60,000 bases of DNA from Symsagittifera roscoffensis (Eukaryota; Xenacoelomorpha; Acoela; Convolutidae), in NCBI RefSeq assembly GCF_963678635.1, contig NC_087063.1, positions 23,878,701-23,938,700 of the forward strand, written 5' to 3'. Below the pieces are notes generated by a model. It was not told the DNA's origin. It saw only the letters and a program-made list of their open reading frames with translations, and made no database searches. Positions 1-10,993 of this stretch are shown here, piece after piece. The position numbers were made by a program, and so were the translations under genes. Position 1 is the first letter of the stretch, and each line of letters opens with the position of its first letter.

Positions 1-1143
1 AAATCAAGGTCACTATGGGCCACTTCCAAGGTCATGCTTATTTGTTCATTTCACATTGAAAATAGCTGACTAGCTTAAAATAGCTGATTTATAAAGAAAA
101 GCTGATTAGTATTCATTCTCATTGCTTAAAGCCCAGAATTTTTAGTAGAACCGAGACACTGAAGAGAATTGTTTGACATAATGGAGACTGATTTTATAAC
201 TCGCTTTGAAATCAAATAAATTTAAAAAAAACCACCAGCTGAATTTTAGGCGAATTTTTAATAGATATTGTCATACCACCGATTCATTGATAAAGCTACC
301 AAAGTTACAGGAACTCTGAATCAAGCCTTCAAAAATCCGCCCCTTTACGAACAAATTTACCCGAGGCAGACAGTTACAACAACTATAAAGCCGTTCAATT
401 AAACCAACTTGCGCCACCGGCAATCTCAATTTCGGACAAAAGACATAAAAATGAAATGAACCTTCAGAAGATGGTTTCAACTCAAGGAAATTGTCAATAG
501 ATTGTCTAAACCAGTCAATTACTACAAATGAACCCTGAAAACGAATTCAAAAATCATTCAAGTGAATAAGCTTCTTAAACAGTAAGAAAATGACGTCAAG
601 ATCTGAGGGGAACCGAATCCATTAAAGGAAATTGACGGAAAATCATGTTAGCCGATCACAACTCCGCGTTCAAAGATCTGAAAAAATAAATGACAATTCA
701 GTCAGAATTTGTTCAGCTGAAATTCTTTGGAATTGTTATAATATTTAGTCTTTCGGACATGTTAAGAACTCACTGATTTAAAAAAAAAGCCATTAAATTT
801 CCTGATGATAATATTTGAAACTCGACGTCATAAATAGACGCTTAATTGATCTGATGGTCTGTCTCTACAAACGCTGTCCATAAGTTTTAGTGGTTATTTT
901 CTACTACTCATTTTAATTCTGACATGGGTAATAAATTTAACAAGTGATTTTTTGATGTTTCTCGTTGTGAGCCAGTTGGCTTATGAGTCTTTGGCATTTG
1001 ATAATGTACTCACAATTATCCAGCTACATTTAAGAAACCAGAATTGACCTATATTTTTAAACGTCCTCTGACATGAGTTTTCGATTGAAAAAATGATCCG
1101 ATTAAAGCTAAACCATTTTGGATAGTAGAAATCAACTAGGTTT
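1..1143. other. AT-rich stretch without a recognised gene
   Basis: I see no repeat family and no convincing gene here. One minus-strand open frame at 271-480 (69 codons, starting at TTG) has a cysteine-containing stretch (FCPKLRLPVAQV, then YSCCNC about 15 residues later). It lies 3' of a possible acceptor (a pyrimidine-rich run ending CAG near 538). It could be a decayed zinc-ribbon exon, but I cannot assign it to a family and it may be chance. Confidence 0.3.
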
Positions 1144-1306
1144 TTGTTCCGACTTTTGAAGAAAGTGAGGAATGTATTTGTCGGGTTTATTGTTTCCAAG
1201 TTCAAACCAATTTTACGAAAGTTGACAGCCTATGAATTGCCAAGCGAGTATGCTTGCACCAACCTAAACTGCGGATATCTTCGCTGCTCGAATAAAACTT
1301 TGATAA
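1144..1306 (+). mobile_element. 5' fragment of Helitron-like family A
   Basis: This begins with TTGTTCCGACTTTTGAAGAA, the 5' terminus shared by the family A copies in this window, and then diverges. It lies directly upstream of a full copy starting at 1307, so two 5' ends are stacked. No 3' hairpin belongs to this fragment. Confidence 0.5.
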
Positions 1307-1824
1307 TTGTTCCGACTTTCGATACGAAAGTAACGGAATATTTGTGCTCGGGGTGGGTTTTTTTTTCTTCAGACAAATTTCGACTTTTTAACTAGCCATT
1401 TTTGACGGAATTTTTTTATATCATTCGAAAGCTATTGTTGTCCTGAGCTCAAATTTGAAAAGATATTTGACCTGTGATAATTTTTCGTGAAGTTATGAGG
1501 GTTTAAAGATTGCCATTTTGGCCATTTTGACCAATTTGGGACAATTAACGCGCGATATAATTCGCGCTATTAACGCGTAAGCGGATATTTAATCCGTCTT
1601 AGAAATCGCTCCAAATTAGTTGGAAGAAGCTTATTTGCCATAATTGATTTGTTACAAGGAGCGAAATCTATCATTTTGTACTTTATATGGCGTGTGGGGG
1701 GATGATTTTCATAAAAAATTTCAAATTTTAGAAATTTTTTTTTCATTTTTATTACATTTTATTAAACATTAAAAGGCGGCAGTCGGAACATTCAGGGCTT
1801 CGCCCTGATCCGAGCAGTCTTGTT
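1307..1824 (+). mobile_element. Full-length Helitron-like element, family A (copy 1)
   Basis: A non-autonomous element of about 518 bp with no coding capacity. The 5' end reads TTGTTCCGAC and is followed at once by a 7-bp-stem hairpin, ACTTTCGATACGAAAGT. The 3' end has the complement of the 5' motif (AGTCGGAACA), then a second 7-bp-stem hairpin, TCAGGGCTTCGCCCTGA, and finishes with CAGTCTTGTT. The internal part holds an AACGCG-rich segment and a T-rich run. The near-identical copy at 33371-33906 fixes both ends. No target duplication is visible. Subterminal inverted repeats, a hairpin just before the 3' end and T/T flanks match non-autonomous Helentron/HINE (DINE-1-like) elements. That class assignment is inference; the repeat itself and its ends are seen directly. 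Confidence 0.65.
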
Positions 1825-1989
1825 TCAATACATGAATTACTTAAGCGTGGCAAATCTTTTGCGCTCATTATCCTTCCAAACTGAATTAAGGCCAACTAAA
1901 CTTGGTCATATGATTTTTTCTCAACCGTTAGCACTTTCCTTTAGTTCATAAAAAAAATTTGAACAAAAACTATTCGAGACCAGTCAAAG

Positions 1990-2033
1990 GGCAGTCAGAA
2001 CATTCAAAGCTTTGCACTGATATACGAGTCTTC
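1990..2033 (+). mobile_element. 3' end of a family A element
   Basis: GCAGTCAGAACATTC is followed by a mutated version of the family A hairpin (AAAGCTTTGCACTGA) and a degenerate tail, ATACGAGTCTTC. Only the 3' terminus can be identified. Confidence 0.5.
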
Positions 2034-2350
2034 TTTTTTTGTAAATGCCGCTTATAAAAAAATCCACTCGGTTGATTTCAAATGAAATTATTTTGAAACC
2101 CGTAAGAGCATGGTAAAACAAAACTGCTCATATCAATAAGAAGCTCTATAAGTTTCAACTCTCAACCTGTTGGAATCATTTTTAAAATAAACAAATTGAA
2201 AAATTTTTTTACAAAATCCTTGGCACCTAATGTCAAACACAATGTGATAGTTTTATTGTTTAATTGCGCTCAATCGGAATCAAATAGCTTGCTTATATAA
2301 GGTTTTCGTGCTTTTATGCTTGAAACTAAAAAAGCGCGAAGATACTCATC

Positions 2351-2608
2351 ACAAAGTGACTGATTTGAAAAATTGTAAGCCACATAATTAAGTTTGCCCA
2401 ATTTAACCCAAAGTGAATAAATTGAATTGTTTTATGCCCCATAATTATGTTTGCCCATATTTATCCTGAAGTGAGCGAATTGAAAAATTTCATGCCCTAT
2501 ATCTATGTTCGCCCATACTGACTAAAAACTGACTAAATTGAAAAACTTCAAGCCCGATAATTATGTTCAGCCCATATTTAACCAAAACTGGAGTTGATAA
2601 ATTCCAAA
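2351..2608. repeat. 58-bp tandem repeat array, about 4.5 units
   Basis: Units begin near 2377, 2434, 2492 and 2550, with a partial unit before the first. Each contains a variant of GCCC-ATAATTATGTTTGCCC followed by an AAGTGA...AATTGAAAAATTTC segment. Units differ by roughly 10-20 percent, so the array is old. No open frame spans it. Confidence 0.7.
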
Positions 2609-3349
2609 ACGCATAAAAATGAGCGGCCCATAAAAACCAAACCCCATAAATCCCAAGGGCCATAAAAGAAAAATTTTCTTTCGAGCAAAAACTAGGCGTA
2701 AAACGTACTCAAAAATTATTTTTCAGTACGTTTTTGAGCCAAAAGCTTTCGTTCAAAATCATATATATGAACATGTTTATGTAAACATGAACCAAAATGC
2801 AGAGATAACTTATAGATATGGACAGTTTTCAGACAATTTTTATGCAACTTGGAGAAATTTAACGGTTCTTGTACGAATTTAGACAAATTTTAGCCCATGT
2901 ACTGTGCTGTGCATCTTCTTTAATTTCAAGAGTGATGACATATTTTTATTTAAAAAAACTGCTCGTTTATCAGGGAAAAGCCCTCAATCCGACCGCCCCT
3001 CAAAGTCGAAGAAAAATATCTATACCTCATATACCTCATACTTCGTTTACGTCAACATGATTTGCAATTAGGCTTAAATATCGGAATACATTCCACCTGC
3101 AAACTAAGCACATTGAAAAAATGATTTCAATAGGAATTTCTCTCTTGTAGCAAATGACGTAAATTTTTTACATGACTTTTGAGATGTTTCATTTTAAATA
3201 AATATCAAAAATTTTATAAAAATATTTGTAGTTTATTTGAAAACAAAACGCCACGCGACAAGTCTGGTGACTTTATGAAGTCTCTCAAGCCGGTGCGTAA
3301 AATGAAATCTTTATAGATAATTGTTTCAAATTTTTACGGGCTTTTGATT

Positions 3350-3488
3350 CATGGGAGGATTTAGAAGAAAGGGCGGCTCATCAGACTCCTCAATCCAGTT
3401 TTCTCCACAGTAAAATATTTTTTTTTACTTTAATTAAAACTGGATTGTGGAGTCTGAAAAGCTATCCTTTCCCCTAAATTCTCCCATG
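3350..3488. mobile_element. Foldback MITE-like element, 139 bp
   Basis: The two ends are inverted copies of each other over about 60 bp. The left arm starts CATGGGAGGATTTAG and the right arm ends CTAAATTCTCCCATG. Both contain CAGACTCC and AATCCAGTTTT in inverted order. The centre is T-rich and carries no open frame. I see no clear target duplication, so the superfamily is open. Confidence 0.6.
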
Positions 3489-3597
3489 TATAAAAACATA
3501 ATTTTTCAGTATTCTAGACATCATAAAAAAGATATTTTATCATGCAGTCGCCGGGAGTTCACCTCTGCTACATAAGACTTCAGCAACAGCTATACGG

Positions 3598-3777
3598 TAA
3601 CTATATAACCGACATAGAGTTCGGTTGCGTAACAAAAACGTCAAAAAGAAGTTCAAAATTGCAAAGCTGTTGCTGTTTTTTTTTTAACAACAACAACAAC
3701 AGCAACAGCTTTGCAATTTTGAACTTCTTTTTGACGTTTTTAATACGCAACCGAACTCTATGTCGGTTATATAGTTA
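3598..3777. mobile_element. Long-arm hairpin element, 180 bp, TA-flanked
   Basis: An almost perfect palindrome with arms of about 85 bp. The left arm starts TAACTATATAACCGACATAG and the right arm ends CTATGTCGGTTATATAGTTA. The arms differ mainly at one AAC/ATT spot and in a GTT/AAC microsatellite at the centre (about 3678-3700). If the terminal TA is read as a duplicated target, the termini are ACTATATAACC, as in Tc1/mariner-type MITEs. The short TA target makes that uncertain. The arms are well matched, so this copy is probably young. Confidence 0.7.
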
Positions 3778-4411
3778 ATGCCAAATGGTTGGCAGTTTAG
3801 GTGACCTTGAACAACTTAATTGGTCAAAAACAGTACTTAATAGGTTAATTACATTTTTGGACACGATTTTTGCGTGCTGCAATGAGTGAGAAATTAATTT
3901 TTGACGCTAAAAGGGCAGCTTTATGCTGATGAATTTCTTTCAGTTTCCGTAATCGAAAAAGATACTTCCAAAAATTTGGCATTAACTAAGAAAGAATCTA
4001 GATAAAGGGTGAAATGGTTGACGAGGCCAAAAGTAGTTCTGAAAGCTCAGTGTAATCTGAAAAGAACCGCAGGATCTCATCACCCTCTGTCGTTTGTTTT
4101 TTTCCAGAATTTGCTGTTAAGTGAAGAAAAATTGAGGCAGTTGGAATTGATCAAATCTAGTTACAAAGCCAAACAAGTATTTTAATCTCTGCTTTTTTGT
4201 TCGATGAACGCCAATTGATTATCAAGGGAGAAAAAAGGCCCAGGTTCAAAGCGTATCTGAAATTTTTTTCAGGTTACCAGATGAAAGTTTGGAAGATAGT
4301 CAATCGCCATTTAAATGTCCTAAAAGGCAGAAAGTACTTAAGTAGAAAGGTCGACAAATTGGAAGCCATTTTCTATCGTACGTTTTAGAAAGGAGCAACT
4401 GCTAATTCAAT

Positions 4412-4592
4412 GTAGGGGCGGATTAGTAGCAAAGCGAAGTTAGTTTGGCCAAAACAGCGTCTTTATAATGCTTTAGAAGAGCTCCGAAAATCAATTTGGC
4501 CGACCTAAAATAAAAAAAAAGGTCGTCAAAATTTTCCAAACTTTTTTGAAAATCCGCCCCCCTCCTCGAGAAAATCCCTTTTGTGACGGATC
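4412..4592. mobile_element. Fragment of hAT-type MITE family C
   Basis: This starts with TAGGGGCGGATT and holds family C blocks (GGCCAAAACAGCGTCTTT, AGAGCTCCGAAAATCAA, GACCTAAAA...GGTCG, GAAAATCCGCCCCC, CTCGAGAAAATCC) in the same order as the complete copy at 12002-12432. The left third of the element is missing. Confidence 0.55.
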
Positions 4593-4599
4593 TCAAAAA

Positions 4600-5310
4600 A
4601 TCCAGAATTCGAGACTCGAATTGTCAATTTTGATTAATTTCTAGTTTTGCATCGGCTACATTAATTCATATGTTTGGCCAGAACCGGAAAAACTGAAGTC
4701 CAGGAACTGCAAACCGAATAAAAATTAAACCAAATTATGAATTAATCCAAGAGATTAAATGTACCAAATCCTGTAGTGGGCGGAACGTTTATTCAATTTT
4801 TGAAAGATTTATTTCAAAATTATGGCTTTATTTGAAATTTGGACCTTAAATTAGTAAACCAAATCGGAGCCTCTCAAATTGAATTTGACGGATGATTAGA
4901 AAAGGAGAATTGAACACGTATACATGTCTAAATTTGTTTTGAAAAAGTCAATTACTTGAAATTTACATCAAACAGACAAGAATAATTTAATTATAGATTT
5001 AGCCTGAGGAAAAATAGGTATGATGATTTAAAACTGACATCTGCTAATTAATTTTCCCTGAAACGTTTTACCCGACACACTATTCCCTAAGAGGCTTCCA
5101 AAAATTCAGCCCACTATAATCACAGCTTAGCTATAAAATGCAAATGCTATAACTGCCACCTACAGAGGCCAAACATGCCTGCTAGTCTACTAAAACAAAA
5201 CAATCACAATAATTGCAGACAAAATTGCTAGGTAATTGTGACGTTCAACTGTCAACAAATTTAAACCTGACTGAATGGGCTATTAGTGTAAAACGAAATT
5301 TTGATCATCC
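4600..5310. other. AT-rich stretch, nothing recognised
   Basis: I see no repeat family of this window, no splice-bounded open frame and no RNA gene between the MITE fragment and the next Helitron-like fragment. Confidence 0.3.
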
Positions 5311-5505
5311 GTTTTTCGAGGAAGAAGGAAAAAACTATGCTCGATGTGATTTTTTTTCTCCAGACAAAGTCCGACAGAGGTTTTTGTTCTTTTTAACTTT
5401 TACTTATTTTGATACTTTCAACTTTTTTAGAAAAAAAATTCTAGATACTTCAAAAGGCAGTCGGAACAGTCAGTGTTTGCACCGATACGAGCAAATTGGT
5501 TTGGT
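5311..5505 (+). mobile_element. Internally deleted family A element
   Basis: The 5' block (GAGGAAGAAGGAAAAAACTA, then TGCTCGATG and a T run ending CTCCAGACAAA) is followed after only about 80 bp by the family A 3' end: GGCAGTCGGAACAGTCAG, a damaged hairpin and ATACGAGCAA. The middle of the element is missing. Confidence 0.5.
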
Positions 5506-5897
5506 CACCAGATAATATTGGCCGAGGTTCTTATGTGTTTTTTGTTGATTGAACGAGAAAGTAATACAACGAAAGATGGAAATAAAAATTCTTAAAGACT
5601 TCAATGTGGCTTTTTCTTTATCTCTTCATACGGTCACAAAATGTCCCGGCGTCATGACGCAATTTGTATCCATCATCACTTTTCGTATTCTTTCTCATGC
5701 CCTTAGCCTGGTTGCTGTGCACGGTCTATTAATATGACCATGGTCCACACGGTTCTCTTCATCATCGACAGTTCGGCGTACTAATGGGGTTAATCAGAAG
5801 ATTAATAATTCTATTGAAGACCGCCAACTGATCGGAGTAAATAGTTTGGCCCCGAGCTGTACTCTTTTTAATAATGGAGGAGAATTAGAAGATCCCT

Positions 5898-6373
5898 TTA
5901 ACAGGAGGGGGCTCCCTTTGGCACTGATAAACAACATCCATTTTTGCCCGTAAAATGTTCGCCTTTGGCATCAATGAACAATAAATTTGCCAGGATGCGC
6001 GCCAAAAAAGGACCTGTCAATAATTTCCCCCCTTTGGTACCTTTTAAGAAATCCATCTATTTTTGGCCGACCGACCCTAAAATTTTTCTAAAGGCGCCAA
6101 AATATACTAGTTTTGAGGGGGGAGCGCGCGTTCAAAATTTTCCAAAAAGTGCCTAAAACCGCCTTTTTTGGACTATTTTTTTTTTCAAAATTTTGCCTGC
6201 GGCGCAGAAAATTTGCCCAAAGCAGGGACTAAAACCGTGCTCAGGGATAGCTTGAAAAATCGATTCGGTCGACCTAAAAAAAAGGTCGACAAATTAATTT
6301 TCGAAAAATTTCGAAATCTTTTTGAAAATCCGCCCCCCCCCCCCCCCTCGAGAAAATCCTTGATCCGCCCCTG
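5898..6373 (+). mobile_element. hAT-type MITE family C, rearranged copy
   Basis: The right end is complete: CTCGAGAAAATCCTTGATCC then GCCCCTG. Internal family blocks are present in order: GACCCTAAAATTTTTCTAAA, GGCGCC, GAGCGCGCG, GCGGCGCAGAAAATTTG, and the hairpin GTCGACCTAAAAAAAAGGTCGAC split over its A run. The left part (5898-6040) holds scrambled pieces of the same family. A run of 15 C lies at 6333-6347. Confidence 0.6.
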
Positions 6374-6518
6374 GGTAGAGTGATCACTTATAAAAAATTG
6401 CTGGTTTGCAAAAAGGATTTGTTGAATTTTTTGGCTTGAGAACGTTTCTTTTGACAAATATCTTTACCTCAGGTTTTGAAAAAAATATTTGGAGATGCAT
6501 CCAAATCTGAATCATGAT

Positions 6519-6731
6519 ACTGTATTTGGGGATAAGCGGACCCCCAAAAAGCGCAATTTTGTGGTCAAAATGTTTTTTTTGGCGTGTTTTTTCAAAATTT
6601 TGCTGTGGCCAAAAATTTTGGCAAAAACAAGGTCTTTTTTACCGCTGAGGGAGAGCTTCGAAATCATTTTGGTCGACCTAAAAAAAGGGTCGACAAAATT
6701 TTCCCCTCGAGAAAATCCTAGGTTCGCCCTG
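6519..6731 (+). mobile_element. Truncated family C MITE
   Basis: Contains CCCAAAAAGCGCAATTTTG, the GGCC...CAAAATTTTGC block, GAGAGCTTCGAAATCA, the GTCGACCTAAA/GGTCGAC hairpin and a terminal CTCGAGAAAATCCTAGG then TTCGCCCTGG. The left end and the C tract are missing. Confidence 0.55.
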
Positions 6732-6889
6732 GTTATTAAACAGATAGGGACTTCTTAGAACTCCAGGATAGCTCAAGCAATAAGTGTTATTGACTTACGA
6801 AACGAGCTACGCAATTTTGGATTATTTTTCCTCAAAAAAACCTTCAATGCCAACTGCTCACACAATTTCTAATAGAAAGCTAGATTAAC

Positions 6890-7230
6890 ACAAGGATAGT
6901 CGGTTACGGTGCATGTAGCACAGAATGTTTCGACCAGAGTCTTAAGGAATAGAAAAAGTTTTTTTTCCAGAACTTAAGAATATTCGACAGTCATAGCCAG
7001 ATAGACAAATGGAAAACAATTTTTCTACAAAAAAGATCTAAAAAACGAAAAAAAAACCTTCCAAAATTTTTTTTTTAAGTCAAATTTTTTTGAAGTTTTT
7101 TGAATTTGAAGAAAAAAAGTTGGAATTTTTTTTATCCCCAAAATGGCGCGAACAGACTCCAAAAAGTAACATTATTCTAGAAAAATTTGTTTTCACGGTT
7201 TAAATTAAGCATAAATGAGAATTTTAGGCC
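6890..7230 (-). mobile_element. Helitron-like family B copy, minus strand
   Basis: Read on the minus strand, the 3' end is GGTCGAAACATT, a hairpin CTGTGCTACATGCACCG and the tail TATCCTTGTG. The homopolymer-rich body and the GCGAGCAGGC block follow toward 7230. The next family B copy starts almost immediately on the plus strand, so the two form a head-to-head inverted pair. Confidence 0.55.
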
Positions 7231-7235
7231 TGCTC

Positions 7236-7706
7236 GCTCACTTCATTTGTTCAAAATTAGACCAAAAGTCAATAAATTTAAAAAGATTTTTCTCAAGATG
7301 GGATTATTTCCACTCATTTTTTTTTAAAACTAATCCAATAACGACTAAAAATTTTTTTTATATGATGCATAACTCGACAATATTGATGATTATTTGTGGT
7401 ACCTCAATAAAATGTGGAGGAACTTTGTTAAGTTAAGTTTTTATTTGTTCACGCCATTTTGGGAATAAAAAACTTTGTAATTTTTTTCAATTTTCAAAAA
7501 ATTGAAAAAAATTTTTAAACTTCTTTCTAGATTTTTTGTTCTATTTTTTTTCAAGTTTTTTAATTCTTTTTTCTACAAAAAGTGTTTTCCAATTTGTTTA
7601 GGTTATTACGACAGTCGAATTTGTTCAAGCTCTAGAAAAAAAAGTATTCTTTAAGACCATGGTCGGAACATTCTGTGCTACTTCTGCAGTAATCGGCTAT
7701 CCTTGA
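7236..7706 (+). mobile_element. Family B Helitron-like copy in unit 1
   Basis: The body includes GGAGGAACTTTGTTAAGTTA and long T/A runs. The 3' end is GGTCGGAACATT, a hairpin CTGTGCTACTTCTGCAG and CGGCTATCCTTG. The 5' terminus TTGTTCC is missing, so the copy is truncated at the duplication breakpoint. Confidence 0.5.
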
Positions 7707-7881
7707 TCTCACTGAAAATAGATATACGCTAAACATTCATCAAAGACATGTATAAAACTGTTGCAATTTTTAGATTTCTAGCAATTCAGCTGTTCAGAAA
7801 ACTAAAAAATCCAAAGTTTCAGTGAAAATATGTATGGCTGGCTCATTTATATGAGTTATCTTTTTCGCTTAAATTTGTAAT

Positions 7882-8116
7882 GAAGATTCCTTTGGCGCCA
7901 ATATAACTAAATTTATGGGGGGAGCGCGCGCCCAAAAAACGCAATTTTTTGGTCAAAATGTTCCAAAAATAAGCCTAAAAACGTTTTTTTTGGCCTGTTT
8001 TTTCAAAATTTTGTGGCGCAGAAAATTTGTGGCTAAAACATGATCTTTTTAGGGCTTGGAGAAAACTCGGAAAAACAAGAATCCGACCCCACTCGAGAAA
8101 ATTCTAGATCTGCCCC
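7882..8116 (+). mobile_element. Family C MITE fragment in unit 1
   Basis: Runs from TTTGGCGCCAATATAACT through GGGAGCGCGCGCCC, GTGGCGCAGAAAATTTGTGG and GAGAAAATTCTAGATC to CTGCCCCTGG. The left terminal repeat is absent. The same truncated copy lies in unit 2, so it predates the duplication. Confidence 0.6.
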
Positions 8117-9011
8117 TGGCTAGTAGTTTCTCCAGAAAGAAATCGGGCATGAAAAAAAGAATGTAAACACAAAATTTCCCCAAAATAGAAACAAAAAAAC
8201 CGGAGCTCGCCTTGCATTTTAAATCAAAAATCTGGAAAAAAAATGCGGAAATAATAAAGCAAGATAGTGAATTAATTAAAACTATTCATGACTTAATTGA
8301 GCTGATAGTGTTTGGAATTTGCCAATTGATCAAAGGGACTAATTGAGACGCCCTTTTTTGCATTCTGAACAAGCTACGTGTCGGAGGTCTCAACTATATT
8401 TAGTATTTTATTTTTTAAATCATTATTAATGCGCCTGGTTAAGCTGCGGAAAAAAGGTAATACATTCACAAATTAGCACTGCACTTGACACTTGAGTGTC
8501 CGGTCGAGAGACGGATCATCTTTTAAGTGCTTGAAAAAACGGCGAATTTGACGGAAACTGACACGGAATACAGACAAAGTCGTCTCTATTTTGAGGTAAG
8601 CAAACTAATTTAGAAATAAAAATCCTTAATCTAATGCAAGCTTAGCTAAAATAGCCGGTATTGTGTCTGATGCTACCATGTGGGGTATAGTATTATTTAT
8701 AGATAAAAAATTGAACTGAAATTAGAGAGCGAACGGATTTGAAAGTCCATCAAAACTGCAACCAAAACTGCAAATTACAATCATCAATACGTTTCAAAGA
8801 AAACGTCAGCTGGCGTAAGTATTCCATCACCTTTTAAGAATGCTGCAAGAAATTCAAATACTAATCATACTTCATATTTAATTATAAACTACGATGGTTT
8901 CAATTAAAAACTTGAAAAGTGACCATTTAAAAAGTGACAATTTTATGAGTAGCATGTCTTATAGAAGCAGTCTTGCTCGCCAAAAAACTTGAAGTAGTCA
9001 AATCAACAAGG

Positions 9012-9483
9012 GCTCACTTTATTTGTTCAAACTTAGACCAAAAGTCAATAAATTCAAAAAGATTTTTCTCAAGATGGGATTATTTCCGCTCAATTTTCTT
9101 TTAAACTAATCCAATTACGACTAAAAAAACTTTGATATGATATATAACTCGACAATTTTGATGATTATTTGTGGTATCTCAATAAAATGGGGAGGAACTT
9201 TGTAAAGTTAAGTTTTTAGTTTGTTGGCGCCATTTTGGGAATAAAAAACATTGTATTTTTTTTTTCAAATTTCAAAAAATTTAAAATTATTTTTAATTTT
9301 CTTTCTGGTTTTTTTTGTTCTATTTTTTTTTCAAGTTTTTTAATTCTTTTTTCTACAAAAATGTTTTCCAATTTGCTTATGTTATTACGACAGTCGAATT
9401 TGTTCAAGCTTTAGAAAAAAGTATTCTTTAAGACCTTGGTCGGAACTTTCTGTGCTACTTGTGCAGTAACCGGTTATCCTTGG
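9012..9483 (+). mobile_element. Family B Helitron-like copy in unit 2
   Basis: Partner of 7236-7706. The 3' end reads GGTCGGAACTTT, hairpin CTGTGCTACTTGTGCAG, then CCGGTTATCCTTGG. Confidence 0.5.
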
Positions 9484-9661
9484 TCTCACTGAAAATAGAT
9501 ATACGCTAAACATTTATCAAAGACATGTATAAACCCGTTGCCATTTTTAGATTTCTAGCAATTCAGCTGTTCAGAAAACTAAAAAATCCAAGTTTCAGTG
9601 AAAATATGTATACATGCTGGCTCATTTATATGAGTTATCTTTTTCGCTTAAATTTGTAATG

Positions 9662-9895
9662 AAGATTCCTTTGGCGCCAATAAAATTAAATTTATGGGGG
9701 AGCGCGCGCCCAAAAAACGCAATTTGGTGGTCAAAATTTTCAAAAATGAGCCTAAAAACGCCTTTTTTGGCCTGTTTTTTCAAAATTTTGTGGCGCAGAA
9801 AATTTGTGGCTAAAACATGATCCTTTTAGGGCTTGGAGAGAGCTCGGAAAAACAAGAATCCGACCCCACTCGAGAAAACTCTAGATCTGCCCCTG
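9662..9895 (+). mobile_element. Family C MITE fragment in unit 2
   Basis: Duplicate of the 7882-8116 fragment with the same left truncation, ending CTAGATCTGCCCCTG. Confidence 0.6.
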
Positions 9896-10565
9896 GCTAG
9901 TAGCTTCTCCAGAAAAAAATCGAGCATGAAAAAAGAATGTAAATACTAAATTTCTCCAAAATAGAAACAAAAAAAACCGCAGCCCGCCTTGCATTTTAAA
10001 TCAAAAATCTGGAAAAAAATGAGGAAATAATAAAGCAAGATAGTGAATTAATTAAAACTATTCATGACTTAATTGAGTTGATAGTGTTTGGATTTTGCCA
10101 ATTGGTCAAAGGACTAATTGAGACGCCCCTTTTTGCATTCTGAACAAGCTACGTGTCGGAGGTCTCACCTATATTTAGTATTTTGTTTTTTAAATCATTG
10201 TTAATGTGCCTGGTTAAGCTGCGGAAAAAAGGTAATACACACACAAATTAGCACTGCACTCGACACTTGAGTGTCCGGTCGAGAGACGGATCATCTTTTA
10301 AGTGCTTGAAAAAACCGGTAATTTGACGGAAACTGACACGGAATACAGACAAAGTCGTCTCTATTTTGAGGTAAGCAAACTAATTTAGAAATTAAAATCT
10401 TTAATCTAATGCAAGCTTAGCTAAAATAGCCGGTATTGTGTCTGCTGCTACCATGTGGGGGATAGCATTATTTATAGATAAAAAATTGAACTGAAATTAC
10501 AGAGCGAACGGATTTGAAAGTCCATCAAAACTGCAACCAAAACTGCAAATTTCAATCATCAATAC

Positions 10566-10591
10566 CAGGAGGGCGGATCTAGGATTTTCTC

Positions 10592-10638
<47 letters not shown>

Positions 10639-10993
10639 CGGATTTTCAAACATTTTTTCAAAATTTTGCTGACGACCTTTTTTTTAGATCAACCAAATTG
10701 ATTTTTCGAGCTCTCCCAAAACACTGTTTTGCCCCTATTTTGGCTAAAATTTCTGTTTTTGGGCACTTTTTGAAAATTTTGACAAAAAAATCGCGTTTTT
10801 TTTTTGGCGCGCGCTCCCCCTCAAAATTAGTATATATTGGCGCCAAAGGCGCCTTTTGAAAAACTTTAGGGTCGGTCTGCCAAAAATGGATTTCTGAAAA
10901 AGTATCAAAGGGGGGACCCTTTGGGTCGGCAGGGGGTCGAATCCTGAGAAGAGGCGTCCCCCCCGGCCCTCCCCCTCCCTAAATCCGCCCCTG
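10566..10993 (-). mobile_element. Complete hAT-type MITE (family C), 428 bp
   Basis: The termini are inverted (CAGGAGGGCGGATCTAGG at the left, CCTAAATCCGCCCCTG at the right) and are flanked by ATCAATAC (10558-10565) and ATCAATTC (10994-11001), an 8-bp target duplication with one mismatch. The undisrupted octamer is at 8783-8790 in the paralogous unit. An 8-bp duplication with CAG...CTG ends is typical of the hAT superfamily. The orientation is opposite to the copy at 12002. There is no transposase, so it depends on an enzyme supplied elsewhere. Confidence 0.85.
10594..10638. repeat. Run of 45 guanines inside the MITE
   Basis: An uninterrupted G tract, where the same place in the sister elements holds 11 C (12396-12406) or 15 C (6333-6347) on the opposite strand. 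It could fold as a G-quadruplex. Length variation is expected both from replication slippage and from sequencing error, so the exact count is not reliable. Confidence 0.8.

Larger units (their letters stand above)
7236..9011 (+). repeat. Tandem duplication, unit 1 (1776 bp)
   Basis: From GCTCACTT to AATCAACAAGG this unit is repeated immediately downstream at 9012-11221 with a few percent divergence and small indels. It contains a family B Helitron-like 3' half, a truncated family C MITE, a stretch of otherwise unique DNA and the sequence ATCAATAC at 8783-8790. That octamer is the empty target of the MITE present in unit 2. No coding sequence is evident. Confidence 0.85.

Noticed and set aside
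3542-3778. 78-codon open frame over the palindrome
   Set aside because: It is produced by reading through the foldback arms and a GTT/AAC microsatellite.
6168-6457. Open frames on both strands, some with a glycine or proline run
   Set aside because: They are translations of the family C MITE and its C tract.
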